Below, in pieces: positions 1 to 9,409 of a stretch of DNA of 64,000 nt (its first letter is position 1; each line of letters opens with the position of its first letter). The stretch is taken from positions 1-64,000 of the forward strand of contig CANEXF010000013.1 of NCBI GenBank assembly GCA_947443645.1, given 5' to 3'. The notes below the pieces were generated by a model that was not told the origin of the DNA, searched no databases, and was given only the letters and a program-made list of their open reading frames with translations. Source of the DNA: Comamonadaceae bacterium (GTDB taxonomy: Bacteria > Pseudomonadota > Gammaproteobacteria > Burkholderiales > Burkholderiaceae_C). A program made the translations under genes and the position numbers.

Positions 1-960
1 AAAAAGATCGCCGCCAAAGCGCCCTTCGATGTCTTGATCATCGGCGGTGGCCCGGCTGGTGCGGCCGCTGCGGTATACGCCGCGCGCAAAGGCATACGCA
101 CAGGCGTGGCATCGGAGAAATTTGGCGGACAGACGCTGGACACCATGGGCATCGAGAATTTTATTTCCGTCAAGGAAACCGAAGGGCCCAAGTTTGCACT
201 GGCGCTTGAAGAGCATGTTCGCGCCTATGACGTGGACATCATGAACCTGCAGCGCGCCAAAGCGCTGATTCCTGGCAGCAGCCCTGGACAGGACCTGATC
301 GAAGTTCAACTCGAAAACGGCGCCTCGCTCAAGAGCAAAACCGTCATCATCACGACCGGTGCGCGCTGGCGCAACATCAATGTACCCGGCGAAGCCGAAT
401 TCAAGAACAAGGGCGTGGCCTACTGCCCACACTGCGATGGCCCGCTGTTCAAGGGCAAGCACGTGGCAGTTATTGGCGGCGGCAACTCGGGCGTCGAAGC
501 CGCCATCGACCTGGCCGGCATTGTTGGCCATGTGACGCTGATCGAGTTTGACACCGCGCTCAGGGCTGACGCCGTTTTGCAGCGCAAACTCCACAGCCTG
601 AAAAACGTGACCGTCATTACCAATGCGCAAACCACCGCCATCACTGGCGAGCAGACCGTCAATGGCCTGGTCTACAAAGACCGCGCGGGCGGCGAGTTGC
701 ACAGCGTGGCGCTGGAAGGCGTGTTCATACAGATTGGACTGGTACCCAACACCGACTGGCTTAAAGGCGTGGTCGAGTTGTCCAAGCACGGCGAAATCGT
801 GGTCGACGCCAAAGGACAAACCTCTGTGCCAGGCGTGTTTGCAGCTGGCGACGCCACCACGGTGCCCTTCAAGCAGATCATCATCGCCGCCGGCGAGGGT
901 GCGAAAGCAGCTTTGGGCGCCTTTGACCACCTGATCCGTAGCTCAGCGCCGGTCGCCTGA
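1..960 (+). CDS. ahpF: Alkyl hydroperoxide reductase subunit F, C-terminal part (5' truncated by window)
   Basis: The reading frame is open from base 1, so the start lies upstream; 319 residues are visible. It is a flavin disulfide reductase: GGGPAG FAD-binding motif at residues 15-20, redox pair CPHC at about 142-145, NAD(P)H-binding GGGNSG at about 159-164, and the C-terminal FAD segment around [10 protein letters not shown]. In the family, AhpF passes electrons from NADH to the peroxidase AhpC in the cytoplasm. The residues before the FAD motif ([15 protein letters not shown]) look like the AhpF linker rather than a thioredoxin reductase N-terminus, so AhpF is preferred. A stand-alone thioredoxin reductase would start near here and cannot be excluded without upstream sequence. 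Confidence 0.85.
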   Translation, partial: KKIAAKAPFDVLIIGGGPAGAAAAVYAARKGIRTGVASEKFGGQTLDTMGIENFISVKETEGPKFALALEEHVRAYDVDIMNLQRAKALIPGSSPGQDLIEVQLENGASLKSKTVIITTGARWRNINVPGEAEFKNKGVAYCPHCDGPLFKGKHVAVIGGGNSGVEAAIDLAGIVGHVTLIEFDTALRADAVLQRKLHSLKNVTVITNAQTTAITGEQTVNGLVYKDRAGGELHSVALEGVFIQIGLVPNTDWLKGVVELSKHGEIVVDAKGQTSVPGVFAAGDATTVPFKQIIIAAGEGAKAALGAFDHLIRSSAPVA

Positions 961-1025
961 GCCCATTTACCGCTGGCTAAAGTGGCCACAGCAGCCACAG
1001 CCAGCGGTATTTTCTAGAAAATTAA

Positions 1026-1044
1026 CGAGAATCATTCGCATTTG
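1026..1044 (+). promoter_or_regulatory. Fur box upstream of the TonB-dependent receptor gene
   Basis: The stretch cgagaatcattcgcatttg resembles Fur operators (7-1-7 arrangement around gagaatcattc). It is followed by the -10-like hexamer tatact at 1048-1053. Bases 1027-1053 match 60840-60866, upstream of the Fe(III)-binding protein gene, at 24 of 27 positions. Two iron-uptake genes sharing this element makes Fur repression likely; this is inferred from sequence only. Confidence 0.75.
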
Positions 1045-1188
1045 AGTTATACTGGGCTCTTGATAGACGAGCCAGCCAACTCACGCCGCCACAGCCTCTT
1101 GGGTGGCAAGAGAACAGCCAAGCCATTTTCTGAAACCCGTATTTGCCCTGGTCTGACGTGGACGGCAAATGCCTGCTTGGAGCATCCC

Positions 1189-3465
1189 TTGGCACACGCT
1201 TTAACCCGCAGCGCAAAATCTGCGCGCAAAAAAACATCCCAAGCCTTGCCCTCGATTGCGAGCATGCCGGGCGCGTCCGATAAAGCTTTGCTACCGCTGG
1301 GCGCATTGATGCTGGCGGTCTCGGTTTCTGGCTGGGCACAAAGCATCACGCCAACGCCAAGCACTGGCGCCACAAGCGAAACTTCGGCCATCTCAAGCCC
1401 GGCTAACGACGGCAAAACCCTGGCCACGACGACTGTGACCGGAACGCGTGATCGCGCGACCGAGACCTACCAGAGCGGCGTGACCAGCGTTGGCAAAGTA
1501 CCAGTCGCCGCCAAGGACGTACCGCAATCACTGACCGTTGTGAACGAAAAACTGATTCACGACCAGGGCAAGGACAGCTTTAAAAGCGCGCTTGAAAATG
1601 TAATCGGCATCAGTTTTGAGGCCGGCGAAGGCGGCCGCATAGGCGACAACATCCGCCTGCGCGGTTTCAGCGTGGTCGGCGACATCTACCTGGATGGCGT
1701 ACGCGACATTGCGCAGTACAACCGGGACACCTTCAACTATGACCGCGTCGAGGTGCTGCGCGGCTCCGCATCCATGCTGTTCGGTCGCGGCTCCACTGGC
1801 GGCGTGGTGAACCAGGTCAGCAAGCTGCCGCGGCCCATCACCGAGCAGGAAGTCAACGTCACCGCCGGCACGGGCAATTACCTGCGCACCACGGGTGACT
1901 TCAACATCAAGACCGACGACGATGCGGCCCTGCGCATAGGCGCGATGACCACCGACTGGGACGGTCTGGGCGGCAAGGCATCGACCAGCCGCCGCGGTCT
2001 GGCGCTCGACTACAGAATGGGCATAGGCACTGCGGACGAGTTCCTGTTCAGCCTTTACCACTTGAACTACAGCGACAAACCAGTCCTGGGCGGCCGCTGG
2101 CTTGAGGGCAAACCCGCGCCACTGCCGGCGGACAAATGGTATGGCGCGAACTCCGACTACCAAAAAGACAGCGCTGACTTCGCCACCGTCACCCACACCC
2201 ACCGCTGGACCGACGGCAGCACGCTGAAAACCGTGGTTCGCGACGGCTATTACAAACGCGATCTCTGGGCGACACAGATCAATGCCTTTGCAGCTGGCGT
2301 GACGCAAGCCAATTTCGGGCCCAATACCGTGGTCAACCGTGGCACCCAGACCCGCGGCGCCGAAGACCACCATACCTTTGTGCAAAGCGATTTCATCACG
2401 TCGACCGACTGGTTCGGACGCAAAAACCAGTTGCTGCTCGGCACCGATATTGCGCGGGAAAACACTACGGTCTACCGCTACACCGGCACGCCTGTGCGCC
2501 CCGCCACCACCGTTGGCCTGGCCGACAACAGCGCCGTCACAGACACCCGTTTGCGCGTGAAATCAACGGAATTCACCGCCACGGCCATAGGCGTATATGC
2601 GCAGGACACCATCAAGCTGGCGCCGTTTTGGAAACTGGTAGGCGGCTTGCGCCTGGACAACTTCTCCGGCAACTACGACCGCTCTGGCCTGGCAACGCCG
2701 GGCACGCCGCTGTCGCGCAGCGACACCGTGCTGAGCAAGCGCACCGGTCTGATGTACCAACCCAGCGACGAAGTGAGCTACTACGCATCCTACGGCACCT
2801 CGTTCAACACCTCGGGCGACCTCTACCAGTACGACGCGAACAGCGCCAACACACCACCCGAAAGCAGTCGCAACCTGGAAATCGGCGCCAAGTGGGAACT
2901 CTTTGAGGGCGACCTGTCGCTGCGCACGGCCTTGGCCCGCACCGACAAATACAACGAACGCAACACCGATGTAAACCAGGCGACGGGCGAATACCTGCTC
3001 TCAGGCCAGCGCCACACCAATTCGCTGGAGTTCGAGGTGGCTGGCCGTATCAACCCGAGTTGGGACGTTTTCGGCGGTATCGCCTTCATGCACGGCGTCA
3101 TAGACAAGGCCGGCTCTTCTGCCGCAGCGCAAGCAACGGTTGGGCTGAACCCGGGCCTGACCCCCAATCTGCAGGCCAATGTCTGGAGCACCTACAAGCT
3201 GGACGAGAAATGGCGTGTTGGCGGCGGTGCGACCCATGTGAGCGCCAATGGCCCGTCCTCGGCCAGTGCTGTCAATCTGGCCAATCGTGCACCGTCCTAC
3301 ACCCGCCTGGACGCGCTGCTTGAGTTCAAAATGAACGCAGGCAACACCGTTAAAGTCAATCTGGACAACCTGACCAACAAAATTTACTACAGCTCGCTCT
3401 ACCAGGCCTGGCCCACCGTGGCCCCGCTGCGCACGCTGCGTGTGACATTGACCAGCAAGTTTTAA
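1189..3465 (+). CDS. TonB-dependent siderophore receptor
   Basis: Outer-membrane receptor importing a ferric siderophore, probably of the catecholate/Fiu type. A signal peptide ([18 protein letters not shown]) is followed by a TonB-box region, a plug domain ([19 protein letters not shown], then IRLRGF and [16 protein letters not shown]) and a 22-strand barrel ending with the aromatic terminus LTSKF. I chose the TTG at 1189 because GGAG lies six bases upstream and it leaves a basic n-region before the hydrophobic core. An ATG at 1264 is the main alternative and would give a shorter leader. The frame is open back to 1042, but that would put the start inside the Fur box. It is followed closely by piuC, its usual partner. 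Confidence 0.88.
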   Translation: MAHALTRSAKSARKKTSQALPSIASMPGASDKALLPLGALMLAVSVSGWAQSITPTPSTGATSETSAISSPANDGKTLATTTVTGTRDRATETYQSGVTSVGKVPVAAKDVPQSLTVVNEKLIHDQGKDSFKSALENVIGISFEAGEGGRIGDNIRLRGFSVVGDIYLDGVRDIAQYNRDTFNYDRVEVLRGSASMLFGRGSTGGVVNQVSKLPRPITEQEVNVTAGTGNYLRTTGDFNIKTDDDAALRIGAMTTDWDGLGGKASTSRRGLALDYRMGIGTADEFLFSLYHLNYSDKPVLGGRWLEGKPAPLPADKWYGANSDYQKDSADFATVTHTHRWTDGSTLKTVVRDGYYKRDLWATQINAFAAGVTQANFGPNTVVNRGTQTRGAEDHHTFVQSDFITSTDWFGRKNQLLLGTDIARENTTVYRYTGTPVRPATTVGLADNSAVTDTRLRVKSTEFTATAIGVYAQDTIKLAPFWKLVGGLRLDNFSGNYDRSGLATPGTPLSRSDTVLSKRTGLMYQPSDEVSYYASYGTSFNTSGDLYQYDANSANTPPESSRNLEIGAKWELFEGDLSLRTALARTDKYNERNTDVNQATGEYLLSGQRHTNSLEFEVAGRINPSWDVFGGIAFMHGVIDKAGSSAAAQATVGLNPGLTPNLQANVWSTYKLDEKWRVGGGATHVSANGPSSASAVNLANRAPSYTRLDALLEFKMNAGNTVKVNLDNLTNKIYYSSLYQAWPTVAPLRTLRVTLTSKF

Positions 3466-3506
3466 CCAACGTCCAGCCAGACCTTGCACCATCACAGGTA
3501 AAAGCC

Positions 3507-4220
3507 ATGCTGCTTCGAATTCCTCAAGCCTTAACGCCAGAAGAACTCACCGAGGTCAGGCGGCTGGTCCTGGGCGCCGACTGGGCCGATGGCCGTATCA
3601 CGGCGGGCAGCCAGAGCGCGACCGTCAAAAACAATCTGCAGCTGCCGGAAGACTTGCATGCGGCGCAGCAGGCGCGCCACATCGTCTCGGTGGCGCTGGC
3701 GCGCAACCCGATGTTTGTCACGGGGGCGCTGCCCAAATCGGTCTATCCGCCGCTGTTCAACCGTTACGGCGGCCAGACCAACGCCTTCGGCGACCATGTG
3801 GACAACGCGGTGCGCACCCACGCGGCCACGGCACGCCATGTACGCACCGACATTTCATGCACGCTGTTCCTGAGCGATCCCGCAAGCTACGACGGCGGCG
3901 AACTGGTGGTGCAGGACACCTATGGCGAGCAGCGCATCAAGTTTGAGGCCGGCGATCTGGTGATGTACCCTGGCACCTCGGTGCACCGGGTCGAGCCGGT
4001 CACGCGCGGTGAACGGCTGGCCTGCTTTTTCTGGATAGAGAGCATGGTCAGGCTCGATGCCCAGCGACGCCTGCTCTACGAAATGGACATGGCGATCACC
4101 GCGCTGCGGCAAAAAGACCTGGACCAGCGCCACGGCAATGACACGCAAGCAGAAAGCCCTGAGCTCGTTCGTCTGACAGGCTGTTATCACAACCTGCTGC
4201 GCATGTGGGCCGAGGTCTGA
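3507..4220 (+). CDS. piuC: Fe(II)/2-oxoglutarate-dependent dioxygenase, PiuC/YbiX family (PKHD-type)
   Basis: A 237-residue cytoplasmic hydroxylase. The iron ligands of the double-stranded beta-helix fold are visible: H97 and D99 in FGDHVDN and H160 in GTSVHRV, with R170 as the likely 2-oxoglutarate ligand. The family is regularly encoded next to TonB-dependent siderophore receptors and is iron-regulated; its substrate is unknown. Here it starts 41 bases after the receptor stop, so it is probably co-transcribed from the Fur-controlled promoter. Length and motif order are normal for the family. Confidence 0.9.
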   Translation: MLLRIPQALTPEELTEVRRLVLGADWADGRITAGSQSATVKNNLQLPEDLHAAQQARHIVSVALARNPMFVTGALPKSVYPPLFNRYGGQTNAFGDHVDNAVRTHAATARHVRTDISCTLFLSDPASYDGGELVVQDTYGEQRIKFEAGDLVMYPGTSVHRVEPVTRGERLACFFWIESMVRLDAQRRLLYEMDMAITALRQKDLDQRHGNDTQAESPELVRLTGCYHNLLRMWAEV

Positions 4221-4273
4221 GAAACGGCGGCACTGATATGCGTCAAAATCGAATCCTAGCCAACTGACTATTC

Positions 4274-4954
4274 ATGAATGCAAGCATCCTTCCACTTCGG
4301 CAAAGCGCACCTGCACTGAGCCGCAATGCGGCCATTGCATTGGCCGTGGTGGTCCTGCATGTGGGGTTTATCTGGGCGCTGCAAAGCGGCCTGCTGATGC
4401 GTGCCGCAGAATTGATCGTGCCGGCCCAAGTGCTGTCGCAGTTTGTCGATCCACCCTCACCCAAAGTCAGCCCCACGCCACCGCTAGCACCGGCGCCTGT
4501 GAAGCGGGCGGTGGCCAAAACACCGGTGCAGACGGCGCCGCAGCCGCTGGCAGTTGCCGACAACACAGCCGCTGCCAATGCGCCCGTGGCTGTGGCAACA
4601 CCCCAAGCCGCGCCGGCAGCTGTCAGTGCAGCGCCTGCTACGCCTGCGGTAGCGCCCGCAGCGCCGGCTCAGATTCAATTGCCGTCAAGCAATGCCGACT
4701 ACCTGCAAAACCCGAAACCACCCTACCCTGCGCTGAGCCGGCGCATGGGCGAGCAGGGAAAAACCACGCTGCGCGTGCTAATAGGCACAGACGGTCTGCC
4801 CAAGCAGGCAGAGATCGTCAAGTCCAGCGGCTATGAAAGGCTGGACCAGGCCGCCCTGGCCACCGCAATGCGCTGGCGCTATGTGCCCGGCAAGCGCGGC
4901 GGCGTGCCCGAAGCCATGTGGTTTAACGTTCCCATCAACTGGGTGCTTGAATAG
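4274..4954 (+). CDS. tonB: Energy transducer TonB
   Basis: 226 residues. An N-terminal membrane anchor (about 18-38), a long Pro/Ala-rich spacer (about 58-132) that can span the periplasm, and a C-terminal TonB domain (about 136-226, starting with YLQNPKPPYPALSRRMGEQG). TonB couples the inner-membrane ExbB/ExbD proton channel to outer-membrane receptors such as the one encoded upstream. A 53-base gap after piuC leaves room for a separate promoter. The order tonB-exbB-exbD follows. Confidence 0.93.
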   Translation: MNASILPLRQSAPALSRNAAIALAVVVLHVGFIWALQSGLLMRAAELIVPAQVLSQFVDPPSPKVSPTPPLAPAPVKRAVAKTPVQTAPQPLAVADNTAAANAPVAVATPQAAPAAVSAAPATPAVAPAAPAQIQLPSSNADYLQNPKPPYPALSRRMGEQGKTTLRVLIGTDGLPKQAEIVKSSGYERLDQAALATAMRWRYVPGKRGGVPEAMWFNVPINWVLE

Positions 4955-5001
4955 TTTTTCAAGCCGCAGCTGAATATTTTTGTACTCTGGAGTATTGATT
5001 C

Positions 5002-5715
5002 ATGAATTCCCAATTCGGCCTTGCCAATGTCTGGAGCCAGGGCGACATCGTCACCAAATCCGTGGCGCTGCTGCTGCTGATCATGTCTCTGGCCTCGTGG
5101 ATGGTCATCATCATCAAGACGCTGGACTTGTTCAAGTACAAGAGCATCTCCAAAAGTGCTGAAGACTTCTGGTACAGCGAAGACTTTGCCGCTGGACTGG
5201 CCAAACTCGGTACAGACGCGAGCAACCCCTACCGCGAGTTGGCCATCGCCGGGCGCGAGGCCACGCTGCACCACAGCAATACCAGGGTCCAGCTGCACGA
5301 CGCGCTCGACATGAGCGACTGGGTCACACGCTCTTTGCGCAATGCGATTGACGAATTCACCTCCAGACTGCAGTCGGGTCTGGCCATCTTGGCTTCCGTT
5401 GGTTCCACAGCGCCATTTGTGGGTCTTTTCGGCACAGTCTGGGGCATTTACCACGCGCTGCTGTCCATAGGCGCGGCCGGTCAGGCCACCATTGACAAGG
5501 TCGCCGGCCCGATTGGCGAGTCATTGATCATGACGGCGCTGGGCCTGGCCGTGGCCATTCCGGCCGTGCTCGGCTACAACGCGCTGGTTCGCGGCAACAA
5601 AGGCGTGCTGCACAAGCTCAACCGCTTTGCGCACGACATGCACGCCTACTTTGTCACCGGTGCGCGCGTCAGCGCCGGCGGGTCAGCCAAAGTCGGCGCG
5701 ATGAAATCGGACTGA
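5002..5715 (+). CDS. exbB: Biopolymer transport protein ExbB (MotA/TolQ/ExbB family)
   Basis: 237 residues with three predicted membrane helices: one near 15-38 (SVALLLLIMSLASWMVIII), and two in the C-terminal MotA/TolQ/ExbB domain (about 130-155 and 170-195, including VGSTAPFVGLFGTVWGI). It forms the proton-channel pentamer that energises TonB with ExbD. It lies 47 bases after tonB and 17 before exbD, clearly one operon. TolQ is excluded by the tonB/exbD context. Confidence 0.92.
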   Translation: MNSQFGLANVWSQGDIVTKSVALLLLIMSLASWMVIIIKTLDLFKYKSISKSAEDFWYSEDFAAGLAKLGTDASNPYRELAIAGREATLHHSNTRVQLHDALDMSDWVTRSLRNAIDEFTSRLQSGLAILASVGSTAPFVGLFGTVWGIYHALLSIGAAGQATIDKVAGPIGESLIMTALGLAVAIPAVLGYNALVRGNKGVLHKLNRFAHDMHAYFVTGARVSAGGSAKVGAMKSD

Positions 5716-5732
5716 TTGCGGAAAGAAACACC

Positions 5733-6143
5733 ATGGCTTTTGGAACCCAAGACGACACCGATGAGGTGATGAACGAGATCAACATGACACCCATGGTGGA
5801 CATCATGCTGGTGCTGCTCATCATCTTCATCATCACCGTGCCCGTGATGAAGCACTCGGTCAACATTGATCTGCCGCGCGCAAACAACGAGGCGCAAGTG
5901 ATCAAGCCTGAAACCATCCGCCTGAGCGTGGATGCCGACGGCAAGTACTTCATCAACGAGACGCAGATCTCGGACGCAGAGCTGGCACCACGGCTGCAGG
6001 CCGCAGCGGCGCAGAACCCGCAGCCCGACCTGCATATCCGGGGCGACAAGAACGTGCGCTATGAGCGCGTCGCCCAAGCCATGGCTGCCGCTCAGCAGGC
6101 GGGCCTGCGCAAGATTGGCTTCATCACCGAACCGAAAAACTGA
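5733..6143 (+). CDS. exbD: Biopolymer transport protein ExbD
   Basis: 136 residues, a single transmembrane helix (about 22-43) followed by a periplasmic domain. The helix carries the conserved proton-pathway aspartate D23 in NMTPMVD, the hallmark of ExbD/TolR. It completes the TonB-ExbB-ExbD complex. GGAAAG about 11 bases upstream of the ATG serves as the ribosome binding site. Confidence 0.93.
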   Translation: MAFGTQDDTDEVMNEINMTPMVDIMLVLLIIFIITVPVMKHSVNIDLPRANNEAQVIKPETIRLSVDADGKYFINETQISDAELAPRLQAAAAQNPQPDLHIRGDKNVRYERVAQAMAAAQQAGLRKIGFITEPKN

Positions 6144-6185
6144 AGGTTTGAGCAGCCAGAGATCCAGACGATCAGGCTTCAATCC

Positions 6186-6401
6186 ATGCCAGATACACCG
6201 ACCATCTCAAAGACGCCAAGCCAGAGCCCAGGCGCGTCAGCACGAGCTGCCGATGCACAAGTCGGCCTGACGCGCCAGACCAGGGTTTGCATAGACAGCG
6301 CTGAAATTCTGCGCGGTCACAAAACGGTAGATATCAGCCATTTGGGCAACACTTACCGGCTGCAGGCCACGCGGCTTGGAAAATTGATTCTGACCAAGTG
6401 A
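6186..6401 (+). CDS. hemP: Hemin uptake protein HemP
   Basis: 71 residues. The conserved C-terminal half (residues about 36-71, ending in DISHLGNTYRLQATRLGKLI) matches the short HemP family; the N-terminal 30 residues are Ser/Ala/Pro-rich and probably disordered. HemP usually accompanies heme-uptake genes and in some betaproteobacteria acts on expression of the heme receptor. Here it closes the tonB-exbBD operon, 42 bases after exbD, with no heme receptor in the window. A strong hairpin follows immediately. Confidence 0.82.
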   Translation: MPDTPTISKTPSQSPGASARAADAQVGLTRQTRVCIDSAEILRGHKTVDISHLGNTYRLQATRLGKLILTK

Positions 6402-6405
6402 GACA

Positions 6406-6444
6406 CCCAGCAAAAAGCCGCTCCAGGAGCGGCTTTTTGCTGGG
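6406..6444. terminator. Bidirectional intrinsic terminator between hemP and the GlcG-like gene
   Basis: A perfect 19-base inverted repeat (6406-6424 with 6426-6444) includes a run of five A on the left arm and five T on the right, so it can terminate transcription from either side of these convergent genes. Confidence 0.9.
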
Positions 6445-6457
6445 GCATGCAGTTGCT

Positions 6458-6865
6458 TTACAGACCGATGGCCGCAATGCCGGCACGCGCAATCTGTGCG
6501 TCTTCGTTGGACTTCACACCGCTGACGCCGACAGCGCCCAGGCAATGGCCATCCTTGATGATGGGAACGCCACCTTCGAGCATGCCTTGAATATAGGGCG
6601 CGCTCAGGAAAGAAGTCCGGCCACCGTTGATGACATCTTCATAAACCTTGCTTTCACGGCGTCCCATGGCTGCGGTGTTGGCTTTGGCCGGTGCAATGTG
6701 AGCAGAAATCGGGGCGGCGCCGTCAAGGCGCTGCAGGTTCAGCAAATGGCCGCCAGCGTCAACGATGGCAATCGTTACCGCCCAGTTGTTTTTGATGGCC
6801 TCAGCCTCGGCGGCTGCGGCGATAAGTTTGATGTCGGCTGACTCAAGCACGGCGATTGATTTCAT
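6458..6865 (-). CDS. GlcG/HbpS-family heme-binding-like protein
   Basis: 135 residues covering a single GlcG/HbpS (DUF336) domain: VTIAIVDAGGHLLNLQRLDGA near the N-terminus and GGVPIIKDGHCLGAVGVSG near 98-118 are the conserved blocks. Members occur beside glycolate oxidase genes or bind heme (HbpS); the precise role is unknown for most. No signal peptide is evident, so it is probably cytoplasmic. Convergent with hemP across a shared terminator. The proximity to hemP is suggestive, but a heme role is inference only. Confidence 0.8.
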   Translation of the reverse strand: MKSIAVLESADIKLIAAAAEAEAIKNNWAVTIAIVDAGGHLLNLQRLDGAAPISAHIAPAKANTAAMGRRESKVYEDVINGGRTSFLSAPYIQGMLEGGVPIIKDGHCLGAVGVSGVKSNEDAQIARAGIAAIGL

Positions 6866-7064
6866 GATTTTTCAAGAAGAGTTGTGGGCTGAAGGTGTCG
6901 AGCATACCCATGTTTTGTGCCGCCCCAATGGGCGATTACCGCCTTTCAAGGCTCTGGAGCCCTTACAAAAAGTAGGTAATGGCGGGCTCAGGCATCTTGA
7001 ATATGGCTCGAGGCACCCTAAAATGGTTTTGTCAGCATTTGCTGGCTTTACGGAGATCACGTTC

Positions 7065-7754
7065 ATGAATGACAACGTTCAAATCCTTGGCTACGCTGGT
7101 GCAAGCGCCAGTGAGCAACGCAACAAGGTGATGCGCAACACCTACTGGCTGCTGGCACTCAGCATGCTGCCGACCATCCTGGGCGCATGGGTGGGTGTCG
7201 CCACCGGTATCACCGCAGCATTGAGCGGCGGGCTGGGCCTGGTCGTATTTCTGGGCGGCGCCTTCGGCTTCATGTACGCCATCGAAAAAACCAAGAACTC
7301 GGCCAGCGGCATACCCGTGCTGATGGGTTTCACCTTTTTCATGGGCCTGATGCTTTCGCGCATGATAGGCATGATTCTGGGCTTCAAAAACGGCTCGGAG
7401 CTGATCATGACGGCCATGGGCGGCACGGCAGGCGTATTTTTTGTCATGGCATCGCTGGCCAGCGTCATCAAGCGCGACATCTCGGGCATGGGCAAATGGC
7501 TGTTCGTCGGCGCGCTCGTCGTGATGGTCGGCAGCATTATCAATATTTTTGTCGGCTCATCGGCCGGCATGATGGCGATTTCGGTCGCCGTGATTGCGAT
7601 TTTCAGCGCCTACATGTTGTATGACCTCAAGCAAATCCTGGACGGCGGCGAAACCAACTACATCACGGCAACGTTGGCCTTGTACCTGGACCTCTTCAAT
7701 GTGTTCCAGGCGTTGCTGTCGCTGCTGGGCATCGTTGGCGGCGAGCGCGACTGA
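7065..7754 (+). CDS. Bax inhibitor-1/YccA family membrane protein
   Basis: 229 residues from the ATG at 7065, with seven predicted membrane helices and the family signature near the C-terminus (ISVAVIAIFSAYMLYDLKQI, then NYITATLALYLDLFNVFQ). In E. coli YccA interacts with the FtsH protease; other members leak protons or calcium. The frame is open 100 codons further upstream, but that extension is unlike the family. Single gene followed by its own terminator. Confidence 0.9.
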   Translation: MNDNVQILGYAGASASEQRNKVMRNTYWLLALSMLPTILGAWVGVATGITAALSGGLGLVVFLGGAFGFMYAIEKTKNSASGIPVLMGFTFFMGLMLSRMIGMILGFKNGSELIMTAMGGTAGVFFVMASLASVIKRDISGMGKWLFVGALVVMVGSIINIFVGSSAGMMAISVAVIAIFSAYMLYDLKQILDGGETNYITATLALYLDLFNVFQALLSLLGIVGGERD

Positions 7755-7780
7755 TTATTTTCAGGACTGTACGCAGTCAC

Positions 7781-7808
7781 AAAAAAAGGGCCCTCAGGCC
7801 CTTTTTTT
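7781..7808. terminator. Bidirectional terminator between the YccA-like gene and rlmD
   Basis: gggcc (7788-7792) and ggccc (7797-7801) form a stem flanked by seven A on the left and T on the right. It serves both convergent genes. Confidence 0.88.
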
Positions 7809-7822
7809 ATGCGCGCTCAAAA

Positions 7823-9298
7823 TCATGCGCGCTCAAAAACTGCGATCGACTCCACGTGCGCCGTATGCGGAAACATGTTCACCACCCCGGCCGCCGTGCA
7901 GCGGTAGGCGCCGCTGTCCACCAGCACACCCGCATCGCGCGCCAGCGTCGCCGGGTTGCAGCTGACGTAGACAATTCGCTGCGGTGGCAGCCAGTCGCCC
8001 AGTTGCAGGCTTTGCTGATGCACGCCATCGTCACAGGGCACGCCGCTGACCAGCTGCTGGTGCAGCGCGGCCAGCGACTTGAACAGCTCGAACGCACCTT
8101 CGCGCGGCGGATCGACCAGCCACTTGTCGGCCATGCCGTCCTTGGTGAGCAGCGCCGGCGTCATCTCAAAAAGATTTCGCGCTACAAATGTAGTAGCTGC
8201 CAGTGCCCGCCTGTATTGCGATGCAGGCTTGTTTCGCTCAAAATTCTGGTAGGCCCGCGCGACCAGAACGTCGCTGCCTTCAATGCCCAGCACCTCGCGC
8301 GCACGGGTGGCCAGCGGCAGCGTGAAATTGCCCAAACCGCAGAACCAGTCGATCACCCGCTCGTGCGGCTGCACGTCCAGCAGGCGCAAGGCGCGTGACA
8401 CCAGCACCTGGTTGATCTGTGGATTGACCTGGGTGAAGTCCGTCGGTTTGAAAGGCATCAGCACGCCAAACTCTGGCAGGCCGTAACTCAGTTCCAGCTC
8501 GGCCTCAGACGCGCTCAAGGGATCGAGCAGCATGACAGTGTCCGGCCCGCCCGATTGCAGCCACCATTGCAGACCGGGGTGGGCCAGGGCAAAAGCGCGC
8601 AGCTTGGCCAGATCGCCCAGGCTCAGCGGCTCCATGTGGCGCAGCACCATGGCCGTGACCGCATCGCCGCAAGCCAGCTCGATCTGCGGAATCGTTTCCT
8701 TGGCGTCCATGCTCGCGATCAGGCCGCGCAAAGGTATCAGCATGTCGCTGACATGCGGCGGCAGCACGCGGCAGCTGCTCATGTCTGCGACGTAGCCGCT
8801 CTTGCGCTCATGAAAACCAACCAGCACCGTGCCTTTCTTGCGCACAAAGCGCACCGACAGGCGAGCGCGGTAACGGTAGCCCCAGGCCGGCCCCTCTATG
8901 GGCCTGAGCAGGTTGTCGGGCTTGAGCTTGCCGATAAAACGCAGGTTGTCTTCCAGCACGCGCTGTTTGACGGCAACCTGCGCGCTCACATGCAGGTGCT
9001 GCATCTTGCAGCCGCCGCAGGCGCCGGTGTGCATGCCAAAGTGCGGGCAAGCCGGCTTGACGCGCTGCGAGGACTCACGATAAACAGCCGTCAGGGTGGC
9101 TTTTTCAAATGCGCTTTTCTTGCGGTAAACATTGGCCGTGACCTGCTCAAAAGGCAATGCGCCTTCGATGAACACCACCTTGCCATCGGCTCTGTGGGCG
9201 ATGCCCTGCGCCTCGATATCGAGCGACTCCACGGTCAACAAATCGAGCGGGTAGTCTTTTGGCGGCAGGACTGGCGAATTCGGATTTTCTTCAAGCAT
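7823..9298 (-). CDS. rlmD: 23S rRNA (uracil-1939-C5)-methyltransferase RlmD
   Basis: 491 residues: an N-terminal TRAM/OB region (about 15-75), [4Fe-4S] cysteines C84, C94, C97 and C176, a SAM-binding domain around [16 protein letters not shown], catalytic C447 in [13 protein letters not shown], and the catalytic base E483 in HVESIAV. It methylates U1939 of 23S rRNA. An interspersed repeat (8179-8209) lies in frame inside the methyltransferase domain at about residues 363-373 without breaking it. The gene sits directly after nlpD, where rpoS is often found. Confidence 0.93.
   Translation of the reverse strand: MLEENPNSPVLPPKDYPLDLLTVESLDIEAQGIAHRADGKVVFIEGALPFEQVTANVYRKKSAFEKATLTAVYRESSQRVKPACPHFGMHTGACGGCKMQHLHVSAQVAVKQRVLEDNLRFIGKLKPDNLLRPIEGPAWGYRYRARLSVRFVRKKGTVLVGFHERKSGYVADMSSCRVLPPHVSDMLIPLRGLIASMDAKETIPQIELACGDAVTAMVLRHMEPLSLGDLAKLRAFALAHPGLQWWLQSGGPDTVMLLDPLSASEAELELSYGLPEFGVLMPFKPTDFTQVNPQINQVLVSRALRLLDVQPHERVIDWFCGLGNFTLPLATRAREVLGIEGSDVLVARAYQNFERNKPASQYRRALAATTFVARNLFEMTPALLTKDGMADKWLVDPPREGAFELFKSLAALHQQLVSGVPCDDGVHQQSLQLGDWLPPQRIVYVSCNPATLARDAGVLVDSGAYRCTAAGVVNMFPHTAHVESIAVFERA
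8179..8209 (-). repeat. Interspersed short repeat, copy 1 (inside rlmD)
   Basis: Minus-strand reading is gcgggcactggcagctacta followed by catttgtagc. It shares the core cgggc.c..gcagcta with copies 2-5 and is translated in frame within RlmD. Confidence 0.6.
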
Positions 9299-9342
9299 GC
9301 AGCAATTGTCTCAGGTAGCACAGCCGCGCTCGCGCAGACGGC

Positions 9343-9380
9343 AAAAAAGGCCGGCCCTGCAACGCAAGACCGGCCTTTTG
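9343..9380 (-). terminator. Intrinsic terminator downstream of nlpD
   Basis: The arms aaaaggccgg (9345-9354) and ccggcctttt (9370-9379) give a ten-base stem followed on the minus strand by a T run. It ends the surE-pcm-nlpD transcript before rlmD. Confidence 0.85.
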
Positions 9381-9409
9381 AAACCTTCGCAGAGCAAGGC
9401 GCGGAGCGC

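Noticed and set aside
1528-2385. 285-codon minus-strand open frame
   Set aside because: Complementary to the plug and early barrel of the TonB-dependent receptor. It has the Ala/Val/Gly composition of a shadow frame.
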